A DNA stretch of 64,000 nucleotides from Pseudomonas morbosilactucae. GTDB taxonomy: Bacteria; Pseudomonadota; Gammaproteobacteria; Pseudomonadales; Pseudomonadaceae. The position numbers and the translations under genes are program-made. The stretch covers positions 16,712 through 80,711 of the forward strand of contig NZ_JALQCW010000015.1 in assembly GCF_023241715.1 (NCBI RefSeq). Direction: 5' to 3'. The notes under the pieces are model-generated. The model had not been told where the DNA came from. It made no database searches and was given only the letters and a program-made list of their open reading frames with translations. Position 1 is the first letter of the stretch, and each line of letters opens with the position of its first letter. This document shows, piece by piece, positions 55,073 to 62,391 of this stretch.

Positions 55073-56071
55073 ATGTCTAACCAAACCTCCACGCCCTTGC
55101 GGCGCGTCAGCATCCTGGCTATCGACCGGGTTTTCGCTTCAACCCTCATGCAGGCCAAGGACTTTTTCCATCTGGCCAGCCTGCGCTACGGCAAACAACT
55201 GGGCTTGGGCCTGACCCCGGCCTTTGAAACTCGCCTGGTCAGCCCCGACGGCCAGCCCGTGTGCAGTTTCAGCGACGTGATCATGCCGGTCGACGGCGCC
55301 CTGGAAAACACCGATGTGATCATCCTCCCGGCCTTCTGGGATGACTTCGAGACGCTGTGCCAGCGTTATCCACAGATCATGCCCTGGTTGCGGGAGCAGC
55401 ATGCTCGCGGCGCCGTGCTCTGCGGCGAAGCCACCGGCGTCTTCTGGCTGGCCGAAGCGGGCCTGCTCGACGGCAAGGAGGCCACCACCTACTGGCGTTT
55501 TTTCAACGCTTTCAGCGAACGCTTCCCCAACGTCCAGCTCAACCAGGACAAACACCTGACCGACGCCGACAACCTCTATTGCGCCGGCGGCACCACCTCG
55601 GCCTGCGACCTGTACATCTACCTGATCGAGCGCTTCTGCGGCGCCCACGTGGCCCAGGCGGTGGCCCGGGACATTCTCTATGAGGTGCAGCGCAGCTACT
55701 CCCCCGGGCGCATCGGTTTCGGCGGCCAGAAACTGCACCAGGATGTGATCATCCTGCAGATCCAACAGTGGCTCGAGGAGCACTTCGCCGACAAGTTCCG
55801 CTTCGAAGACGTGGCCCGAGAACACGGCATGAGCATTCGTAACTTCATGCGGCGCTTCCAGACCGCCACCGGCGACAAGCCCCTGCACTATCTGCAACGC
55901 CTGCGCATCGAAACCGCCAAAGGCTTGCTCTCGGGTACCCGCAAGAGCATCAAGACCATCAGCTACGAGGTGGGTTATGACGATGCGAGTTTCTTTGCCC
56001 GGCTGTTCCGCCAGCACACCGAACTGTCGCCCAACCAGTACCGACAGCAGTTTTTGCAACAAGCCGCGTAA
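55073..56071 (+). CDS. GlxA-family transcriptional regulator (DJ-1/PfpI-like + AraC HTH)
   Basis: 332 residues. An N-terminal class-I glutamine-amidotransferase-like domain (about 10-190; the nucleophile-elbow-like AVLCGEATGVFWLAEAGLL) probably binds a ligand. A C-terminal AraC/XylS double helix-turn-helix follows (EDVAREHGMSIRNFMRRF; ISYEVGYDDASFFARLFRQH). Relatives control carnitine, choline, arginine or other catabolic genes. The divergent acyl-CoA dehydrogenase is the nearest candidate target, by position only. Confidence 0.9.
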   Translation: MSNQTSTPLRRVSILAIDRVFASTLMQAKDFFHLASLRYGKQLGLGLTPAFETRLVSPDGQPVCSFSDVIMPVDGALENTDVIILPAFWDDFETLCQRYPQIMPWLREQHARGAVLCGEATGVFWLAEAGLLDGKEATTYWRFFNAFSERFPNVQLNQDKHLTDADNLYCAGGTTSACDLYIYLIERFCGAHVAQAVARDILYEVQRSYSPGRIGFGGQKLHQDVIILQIQQWLEEHFADKFRFEDVAREHGMSIRNFMRRFQTATGDKPLHYLQRLRIETAKGLLSGTRKSIKTISYEVGYDDASFFARLFRQHTELSPNQYRQQFLQQAA

Positions 56072-56074
56072 ATG

Positions 56075-56104
56075 AAAAAGGGCCTGCAATGCAGGCCCTT
56101 TTTT
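56075..56104. terminator. bidirectional terminator
   Basis: AAAAAGGGCCTGC-AAT-GCAGGCCCTTTTTT, a near-perfect palindrome with A/T flanks, between the converging regulator and zapE genes. Confidence 0.93.
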
Positions 56105-56123
56105 GCGTCGATCCGAAGCGCCG

Positions 56124-57218
56124 TTACGGCTTGTGCGCCCGCGACAGGAACTCGTGGGACTGCATCTCCAACAATCGACTGAGGGTGCGCTGGAACTCGA
56201 AATTCAAGCGACCGCCGGTGTAGAGGTCCTTGAGCTCGACTTCCGCCGAAATGATCAGCTTGACGTTACGGTCGTAGAACTCGTCGACCATGTTGATAAA
56301 ACGTCGGGCGATATCGTCGGTGGTCACGCTCATCTGCTCCACGCCACTGAGCAACACCGCATGGAAAATCTTGCCCAGCTCGATGTAGTCGTTCTGGCTC
56401 CGCGGGCCATCGCACAGCTCACGAAAATCGAACCAGGCCACATCATCGCAAGTACGCAAGGCACGAATTTCGCGGTTTTCAATCATCAGCACATCGTTTT
56501 CCACAGCCTGGGTGCATTCCGGCGTCAGCGCGCGGAAGCTCTTGCGCAGGCTTTCGTGGGCCGCCTCGTCCAGGGGGAAGTGGAACAGCTCGGCCTGTTC
56601 CAGGTGACGCAGACGGTAATCCACGCCGCTGTCAACGTTGACGATCTCGGTGTTCTGCTTGATCAAGGCAATGGCCGGCAGGAAGCGCGCCCGTTGCAGA
56701 CCGTCTTTGTACAAGCCATCCGGAACGATGTTCGAGGTGGCTACCAGGGTCACGCCGTTCTTGAACAACTCTTCCATCAAGGTGCCAAGGATCATCGCGT
56801 CGGTAATGTCGGACACGAAGAACTCGTCAAAGCAGATCACCCGGGCTTCCTGGGAAAAACGCTTGGCAATGATGGTGAGCGGGTTCTTTTCGCCGCCCAG
56901 GGTCTTCATCTCTTCGTGCACACGCTTCATAAAGCGGTGAAAGTGCGTCCGCGACTTTTCCTTGAACGGTAAAGCCTCGTAGAAGGTGTCCACCAGATAG
57001 GTCTTGCCACGACCCACGCCGCCCCAGAAATACAGGCCCTTGACCGGCGCCTGGTCTTTCTTGCCGAACAGTTTGCCCAACAGGCCCGGCTTGTTCTGCG
57101 AAGCCGCAACCAGGTCGTCATACAGACGCTGCAAATGACGCACCGCCGTTTCCTGCGCAGCGTCGTGGAAGAACTCGGGGCGTTTCAGATCAGCTTGATA
57201 TCGTTCTAGGGGCGTCAT
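56124..57218 (-). CDS. zapE: cell division ATPase ZapE (AFG1-like)
   Basis: 364-residue AAA-type ATPase. Walker A is WGGVGRGKT (65-73) and Walker B with sensor is VICFDEFFVSDI, followed by the arginine-finger region. ZapE associates with the Z-ring and destabilises FtsZ bundles in E. coli. It is transcribed in the same direction as trpS upstream of it, from which a terminator separates it. Confidence 0.93.
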   Translation of the reverse strand: MTPLERYQADLKRPEFFHDAAQETAVRHLQRLYDDLVAASQNKPGLLGKLFGKKDQAPVKGLYFWGGVGRGKTYLVDTFYEALPFKEKSRTHFHRFMKRVHEEMKTLGGEKNPLTIIAKRFSQEARVICFDEFFVSDITDAMILGTLMEELFKNGVTLVATSNIVPDGLYKDGLQRARFLPAIALIKQNTEIVNVDSGVDYRLRHLEQAELFHFPLDEAAHESLRKSFRALTPECTQAVENDVLMIENREIRALRTCDDVAWFDFRELCDGPRSQNDYIELGKIFHAVLLSGVEQMSVTTDDIARRFINMVDEFYDRNVKLIISAEVELKDLYTGGRLNFEFQRTLSRLLEMQSHEFLSRAHKP

Positions 57219-57236
57219 AATTCGTTAGCAAGGCAA

Positions 57237-57267
57237 CAAAAACGGGCCGTCACTGTAGCGACGGCCC
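57237..57267 (-). terminator. terminator of trpS
   Basis: Minus strand: GGGCCGTC-GCTACAGT-GACGGCCC followed by GTTTTTG. It lies about 40 bases after the trpS stop and just upstream of zapE. Confidence 0.8.
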
Positions 57268-57306
57268 TGGGGAATGGCAATCAGCCCTTGGTCGGGATGA
57301 TTCCGA

Positions 57307-58662
57307 TTAGTCCTGCGCCGGAGTCAAAGCGACACGCAACTGCTCGATGGCCGCATCACGCTCAGCCGCATCGGCAAACGCCGGGCTGTCCGCCACGCAT
57401 TGGTCTTGCAGCCAGACACTGAAGCTCAGCTCGTCGCTGCGCAGATCCAACGCCTCACCGGCTTGCAACTGCTTGGTCACCGCACCGGCAGCCTTGCCAT
57501 CGGCAAAGTGACGCGACAGCAACAACTGCTCGCCATCAGCCGACAACAAGCGGAAACGGAAACTGCCGTCGTCTTCGCGAAAACTGACAAAGCGTGCGGC
57601 TTTTGCGGCTTTCTTCTTGGTGGCGACCGGCGCTACGGCCTGTTCGACGAACGAGCGCAGGCCAACGGCCTCACGCAGCTCGGCCAGGAACGGAGCCGCT
57701 ACGGCACGGGCCTTCTTGGCGCCGACCAGCAACAGGTCTTCCATGTCCGACGGGCGCGACATCAGTTGGTGATAACGTTCGCGGGCTTCGCCCAGTTGAC
57801 CATCCAGCAGTTGGAACAGGCGGTTTTTTGCTTCGCCCCAACCCAGGCCTTGCAGCAACTCGGCACGGAACTCTTCTTCCTGGGCCTTGCTGGCAAATGC
57901 CTGAAACAAGGTGAACAGGTGCGAGTTGTCCGGGTCTTTGGCTTCGCCAGGCGCGCGGGAGTCGGTGACGATCCGCGAAATGGCGTCTTTCATGTCCTTG
58001 GCGCTGGAAAACAACGGAATGGTGTTGTCGTAGCTCTTGGACATCTTCCGGCCGTCGAGGCCCGGCAAAGTGGCAACGCTTTCTTCGATCAACGCCTCCG
58101 GCATGGTGAAAAACTCTTTCCCCTTGCCGAACAGGTGATTGAAACGCTGGCCGATGTCGCGGGCCATTTCAACGTGCTGGATCTGGTCACGGCCGACCGG
58201 CACTTTGTGCGCATTGAACATCAGGATGTCCGCCGCCATCAGCACCGGGTAGCTGTACAGGCCCATGCTGATGCCCGCATCCGGGTCTTCGCCGGCTTCG
58301 ACGTTTTTATCCACCGACGCCTTGTAAGCGTGGGCGCGGTTGAGCAGGCCCTTGGCGGCAACGCAAGTCAGCAGCCAGGTCAGTTCGGGGATTTCCGGGA
58401 TGTCCGACTGACGATAGAAGGTCACCCGGTTCACATCCAGGCCACCGGCCAGCCAAGTCGCGGCGATTTCCATACGCGAACGCTGAATGCGCTGCGGGTC
58501 ATCGCACTTGATGAGGGCGTGGTAGTCGGCCAGGAAGTAGAAAGAGTCGGCATTGGCGTCCTGGCTGGCAAGGATCGCCGGGCGGATCGCACCGGCGTAG
58601 TTGCCCAGGTGCGGCGTGCCGGTGGTAGTGATGCCGGTGAGGATACGGGTACGAGTCGTCAT
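57307..58662 (-). CDS. trpS: tryptophanyl-tRNA synthetase with C-terminal extension
   Basis: Class I synthetase charging tRNA-Trp. The HIGH-equivalent is PHLG (17-20) and the KMSKS loop is at 206-210. The catalytic and anticodon-binding core ends near residue 345, the usual whole length of TrpRS. The remaining 106 residues form a Lys/Ala-rich linker (VATKKKAAKAARF) and a compact domain (DGSFRFRLLSADGEQLLLS ... GAVTKQLQAG) that resembles a YegP/DUF1508 repeat by eye. I recall the P. aeruginosa PA4439 protein being similarly long. The role of the extension is unknown. Confidence 0.96.
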   Translation of the reverse strand: MTTRTRILTGITTTGTPHLGNYAGAIRPAILASQDANADSFYFLADYHALIKCDDPQRIQRSRMEIAATWLAGGLDVNRVTFYRQSDIPEIPELTWLLTCVAAKGLLNRAHAYKASVDKNVEAGEDPDAGISMGLYSYPVLMAADILMFNAHKVPVGRDQIQHVEMARDIGQRFNHLFGKGKEFFTMPEALIEESVATLPGLDGRKMSKSYDNTIPLFSSAKDMKDAISRIVTDSRAPGEAKDPDNSHLFTLFQAFASKAQEEEFRAELLQGLGWGEAKNRLFQLLDGQLGEARERYHQLMSRPSDMEDLLLVGAKKARAVAAPFLAELREAVGLRSFVEQAVAPVATKKKAAKAARFVSFREDDGSFRFRLLSADGEQLLLSRHFADGKAAGAVTKQLQAGEALDLRSDELSFSVWLQDQCVADSPAFADAAERDAAIEQLRVALTPAQD

Positions 58663-58686
58663 GGGTAATCGCTTATCAGACTGCTA

Positions 58687-59316
58687 TCAATTCGAGAGTC
58701 GCGGCAGCACCAGATCCTTGAGATCGGTGAGCTTGCCGTGAAAAAAGTGCCCGCATTCTGCCACTTTCAGCAGCTCATGGGGACGAACAAGCGCGGCAGA
58801 CCAGTCATACACCGCTTGCGGGTCGATCACCTCGTCGGTTTCCGGCTGGATCAGGGTCAGCGGGCAGTTCTCCGGCAGCACGTCGGTATCGCGCAGGCGG
58901 GTCACTGCTGCGGCCACCATGAACAGGTGCTTGAGCTGCACGCCCTGGGCTTCCAGGCGACCGCCGAGGCTGGCGGCGACAAAACCGCCGAAGGAGAAAC
59001 CCAGCAAGGTCAATGGCAATTCCGGGTGCCGGACCTGCAACCACTCGGCTGCGGCCTGGGCGTCATCCACTTCGCCGCTCCCCATGTCGTGACTGCCTTC
59101 GCTGGCACCGACGCCACGGTAGTTGAAACGCAAGGTGATCAAGCCGGCATCCCGCGCGGTGCGCTGCAAGGTAGAAACCACCTTGTTGAGCATGGTGCCG
59201 CCTTGCACCGGATTGGGGTGGCAGATCAACGCCACGCCGCGAGCGTCGGGCACTTCCAGATACAGGGCTTCCAACTGGCCCACCGGGCCGGCAATCACTA
59301 CAGGGGTTTCACGCAT
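58687..59316 (-). CDS. alpha/beta-hydrolase family protein
   Basis: 209 residues from MRETPVVIAGP. It is a short serine-hydrolase fold with LICHPNPVQGGTMLNKV (oxyanion region), FNYRGVGASEGSHDMG, the nucleophile elbow GFSFGGFVAAS, a late Asp region (PETDEVIDPQ) and the His in AECGHFFHG. Predicted to be cytoplasmic; the substrate is unknown. A TTG two codons upstream has GGAG eight bases before it and could be the true start. A 51-codon frame extension overlaps zapG and is rejected. It ends 24 bases before trpS and may be co-transcribed with it. Confidence 0.9.
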   Translation of the reverse strand: MRETPVVIAGPVGQLEALYLEVPDARGVALICHPNPVQGGTMLNKVVSTLQRTARDAGLITLRFNYRGVGASEGSHDMGSGEVDDAQAAAEWLQVRHPELPLTLLGFSFGGFVAASLGGRLEAQGVQLKHLFMVAAAVTRLRDTDVLPENCPLTLIQPETDEVIDPQAVYDWSAALVRPHELLKVAECGHFFHGKLTDLKDLVLPRLSN

Positions 59317-59460
59317 TAGCAAGGAAGGAACTCCGTGACCTCGAATCGGGTCGACTCGTCTAGCAAATTGTCTGTGCCAATCTATTGCGAGTGAATCGCG
59401 GTATACAGCGCAGGTTCGAGCCGTTAACGTAAAGCAAAGCCGTTTATAGAGGAAGGACTC

Positions 59461-59895
59461 GTGGAACACTCGCTCTTAGTTTGGTTGTTGCCGACTCTTG
59501 CATTGGTCGCGGGTGTCGCCATCGGATTCCTGGTCGCTCGCCTGCTGCCGAACGCCGCGCCTAACCGCACGCAACGTCAGCTGGATGATATCCAGGAACG
59601 TTTTGACAGCTATCAGAACGAAGTGGTAACCCACTTCAACAGCACCGCCACCCTGGTGAAAAAACTCACCCAAAGCTATCAGGAAGTGCAGGATCATCTC
59701 GCCGAGGGTGCCAACCGCCTGGCCCTGGACGAACTGACCCGCCAACGCCTGCTGGCAGCCCTGCATTCGGACTCGGCCCAGGCGCCGCGCGAACGCCTGA
59801 CTCCACCACGCGATCAGGAGCCGCCACGGGACTACGCGCCCAAGACGCCAAACGCGCCGGGCATGCTGGACGAACATTATGGCCTGAAGAAGTAA
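59461..59895 (+). CDS. zapG: Z-ring associated protein ZapG (YhcB, DUF1043)
   Basis: 144 residues with a GTG start preceded by AGAGGAAGG. One N-terminal membrane helix (about 6-28) is followed by a coiled-coil (LDDIQERFDSYQNEVVTHFNSTATLVKKLTQSY) and a Pro-rich tail. YhcB/ZapG links cell elongation, envelope synthesis and division. A strong terminator follows. Confidence 0.92.
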   Translation: MEHSLLVWLLPTLALVAGVAIGFLVARLLPNAAPNRTQRQLDDIQERFDSYQNEVVTHFNSTATLVKKLTQSYQEVQDHLAEGANRLALDELTRQRLLAALHSDSAQAPRERLTPPRDQEPPRDYAPKTPNAPGMLDEHYGLKK

Positions 59896-59909
59896 CCTTC
59901 TTCCGGCAT

Positions 59910-59949
59910 AAAAAAGCCCGCCCGATTCTCAGATCGGGCGGGCTTTTTT
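59910..59949. terminator. bidirectional terminator
   Basis: AAAAAGCCCGCCCGAT-TCTCAG-ATCGGGCGGGCTTTTTT, a perfect 16-base stem with T run, between the converging zapG and OmpA-lipoprotein genes. Confidence 0.95.
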
Positions 59950-59973
59950 GTGCCTGGCGTTCAGGCCGGGTAC

Positions 59974-60699
59974 TTACGGATATTGCTGGTACTGCTGCTG
60001 ACCCTGTTGCTGGTATTGCTGGCCTGGAATGGCCTTGAGGTTGACCTCGACACGACGGTTCTGGGCACGGCCGTTGACGTCGGCGTTGCTGGCAATCGGG
60101 TTATCCGGGCCGGCACCGCGTGCCGACAGGTTGGCACCGCTGACACCCTGGGAGGTCAAGTAAGTGGCCACGCTTTGCGCCCGACGCTGAGACAGGTCCA
60201 TGTTGTGCTGGCGGGCGCCAGTGCTGTCGGTGTAACCGACGATCTCGATCTGGTTCTGGTTGAACTCCTTGAGGGAGTTGGCCAGGTTGTTCAGCGGCTG
60301 GTAGAAGCTCGGAGCGATGTTCGCCGAGTCGGTGCCGAAGGTGATGTTGCCCGGCATGATCAGTTTGATCTGATCGCCCTGGCGCTGCACTTCAACACCG
60401 GTATTGGCCATGCTGGCGCGCAGTTTCTTTTCCTGCTGGTCGGCGTAGTAGCCGTAACCGGCGGCAGATGCCCCGACCACTGCGGCGCCGATCAGCGCGC
60501 CCTTGCCACGGTTGTTGTGGTCGATGGCGGCACCGGCCAGTGCACCGGCCAAGGCCCCCAGGCCACCGTATTTTGCAGTTTTGCTCATGCCCGAGGAGCC
60601 CTCGGCCTGCCCCTGATTGTCATAAGGGTTAGGCGAAGCACAGCCGGACAACAGGGCCACAGCAGTAGCGACAATAATCAAACGACGCGAGGTGAACAT
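59974..60699 (-). CDS. OmpA-family lipoprotein (YiaD-like)
   Basis: 241 residues. The lipobox LSGC lipidates Cys20. A glycine-zipper segment (KYGGLGALAGALAGAAID, GALIGAAVVGASAAG) at about 43-85 may insert in or associate with membranes. The peptidoglycan-binding OmpA C-terminal domain is clear (IEIVGYTDSTGARQHNMDLSQRRAQSVATYL ... NRRVEV). The protein ends in a Gln-rich tail (GQQYQQQGQQQYQQYP). It probably anchors the outer membrane to peptidoglycan. Confidence 0.93.
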   Translation of the reverse strand: MFTSRRLIIVATAVALLSGCASPNPYDNQGQAEGSSGMSKTAKYGGLGALAGALAGAAIDHNNRGKGALIGAAVVGASAAGYGYYADQQEKKLRASMANTGVEVQRQGDQIKLIMPGNITFGTDSANIAPSFYQPLNNLANSLKEFNQNQIEIVGYTDSTGARQHNMDLSQRRAQSVATYLTSQGVSGANLSARGAGPDNPIASNADVNGRAQNRRVEVNLKAIPGQQYQQQGQQQYQQYP

Positions 60700-60810
60700 G
60701 GAAAGCTCCTACTTTTTGCATTCTGTGATGCAGCGGACATTGGCAACCGACCTCTGCTGGCGTTGGAACGCACGGGGTGGCAAAAATTCCGTGGGCCGCT
60801 CAGCAAAAAA

Positions 60811-61455
60811 TCAGGCTCTGACAAAGGGGTTTTCACGCATTTCATCGCCCAGACGCGTGTCGGGACCATGCCCAGCGACCACAATTGCGTCCTCATCGAG
60901 GGTGTACAAGCGATGCTTGATCGAGCGCACGATGGTGGCTTGATCGCCGCCCCATAAATCCGTGCGCCCGACACCACGCTTGAACAGGGTGTCACCGGCA
61001 ATCAGAAGCTTAGCCTCGGAAAACCAAAAGCTCATGGAACCTGGCGTATGTCCTGGCGTGTGCAAGGCGACGCCGCAGCCACAGGCCAGCTCCTCATCGT
61101 CGGTCAGCCAGCGATCAGGGGCTGGCACCGGCGTATAGGGCACGCCGAACATGTTGCATTGCATTTCCAGGTTGTCCCAAAGGAACTGGTCTTCCTTGTG
61201 CAGGTGCAAGGTGGCGCCGGTTTTTTCCTTCATCTGCCCCGACGCCAGGAAGTGATCCAGGTGGGCATGAGTGTGGATGATGCTCACCACTTGCAAACCC
61301 AGGGCCTCAAGACGCGCCAGGATCAATTCCGGATTGCCGCCCGGATCAACGACGATAGCCTTCTTGGTGATGGGGTCACCGATGATGGTGCAGTTGCACT
61401 GCAAAGGGCCGACGGGGAAGGTTTCGCGGATAAGAGCCGGGCGGGCGACGTCCAT
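60811..61455 (-). CDS. MBL-fold metallo-hydrolase (glyoxalase II-like)
   Basis: 214 residues from MDVARPALIR. The metal-binding motif HTHAHLDH (61-68), a later GHTPGSMSFW and the final HGPDTRLGDEMRENPFV are typical of the short glyoxalase-II-like YcbL group. The substrate is probably a glutathione thioester or other thioester, not proven. A longer frame upstream runs into ogt and is rejected. It follows ogt by 58 bases. Confidence 0.92.
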   Translation of the reverse strand: MDVARPALIRETFPVGPLQCNCTIIGDPITKKAIVVDPGGNPELILARLEALGLQVVSIIHTHAHLDHFLASGQMKEKTGATLHLHKEDQFLWDNLEMQCNMFGVPYTPVPAPDRWLTDDEELACGCGVALHTPGHTPGSMSFWFSEAKLLIAGDTLFKRGVGRTDLWGGDQATIVRSIKHRLYTLDEDAIVVAGHGPDTRLGDEMRENPFVRA

Positions 61456-61513
61456 GGGGCGTTCCTGTGAAAATTTGAGCGGGCATTTTGGCACAGCCCG
61501 CCGAGCCGCAGCA

Positions 61514-62014
61514 TCAGAACGCCAATTGCCCGGTCGCACCGCCCTCCAGGGCCAAGAGAAACTGCTTGGCCGGCAGGCCACCCGCGAACCCGGTCAGGCT
61601 GCCAGAGGCGCCAATCACTCGATGACAAGGAGCGATGATCGAGATGGGGTTTCGGCCGTTGGCCGCACCGACCGCGCGCACCGCCTTGGGCCGGCCGATT
61701 TGCCGGGCAATGTCGCTGTAGCTGCGGGTCTCTCCGAAAGGAATGGTCAGTAACGCCTGCCACACCTGGCGCTGGAATTCAGTCCCCATAAAATCCAGCT
61801 CAAGCTCGAAGTTGCTTCGGCCACCGGCAAAGTACTCGCCCAATTGCCGCTGGGTTTCCTGCAGCACTGGTGTGTCGGGCGCTTCCTGCATCGGCCCCAG
61901 GCGGACCCGCTGGGGCGCGTCGTTCTCCCACAAAATGGCCGCCAGCCTGGAGCCCCTGGCCACCAGCGTCAATTGACCAACAGGGGAATTCATCAAGGTA
62001 TAGGTGTAGGGCAT
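61514..62014 (-). CDS. ogt: methylated-DNA--protein-cysteine methyltransferase
   Basis: 166 residues from MPYTYTLMNSP, with AAGGA eight bases upstream; a GTG start 19 codons earlier has a badly spaced ribosome site. It is a suicide DNA-repair protein that moves alkyl groups from O6-alkylguanine or O4-alkylthymine to the active-site Cys130 in PCHRVIG. The winged-helix DNA-binding segment is IPFGETRSYSDIARQIG. It lacks the Ada regulatory domain, so it is the constitutive Ogt type. Confidence 0.95.
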   Translation of the reverse strand: MPYTYTLMNSPVGQLTLVARGSRLAAILWENDAPQRVRLGPMQEAPDTPVLQETQRQLGEYFAGGRSNFELELDFMGTEFQRQVWQALLTIPFGETRSYSDIARQIGRPKAVRAVGAANGRNPISIIAPCHRVIGASGSLTGFAGGLPAKQFLLALEGGATGQLAF

Positions 62015-62391
62015 GGGCTGGGTCCTTGGGTCGCCGGCATAGGTCACACGGTCATAAAGTTGCAGGGTCACGCCCTCACAATACCTTCGTCCCGGCTGGG
62101 AACGTGTTCACTTTACGTTCAAGCCCATTCCCGTCAACCGCGTTTCTTGCGGTTGAACTTCGACTGTTTTAGGGCCGTTTCTACCCCAGGCGAAGACCGG
62201 CAGTCGGAGAAAGATGGCTATTAGCCATATTCTTAAGTTTCTGACACATTCGCCCGATAAAGCTGGATAGAATGCGCTTTTTTCTGGCGTCAATTTTTTC
62301 TAAAAAACCTTCAAACGCGATACGTTCTCATAATGAATCGCACCATGTAGCGGTCACATCGGGACGGCCGCCGTAATTTCAGGAAGTTAGA
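62015..62391. other. promoter region between ogt and the peptidase gene
   Basis: About 380 bases with no gene. The right half is AT-rich, with several T and A runs around 62277-62308. A TAGAAT hexamer near 62268 could be a -10 box for the peptidase gene, but no convincing -35 was found. Both divergent genes must be controlled from here. Confidence 0.5.

Noticed and set aside
60000..60030. CTG-rich short repeats possibly forming a microsatellite
   Set aside because: They encode the Gln/Tyr-rich tail of the OmpA-type lipoprotein and are not exact tandem copies.
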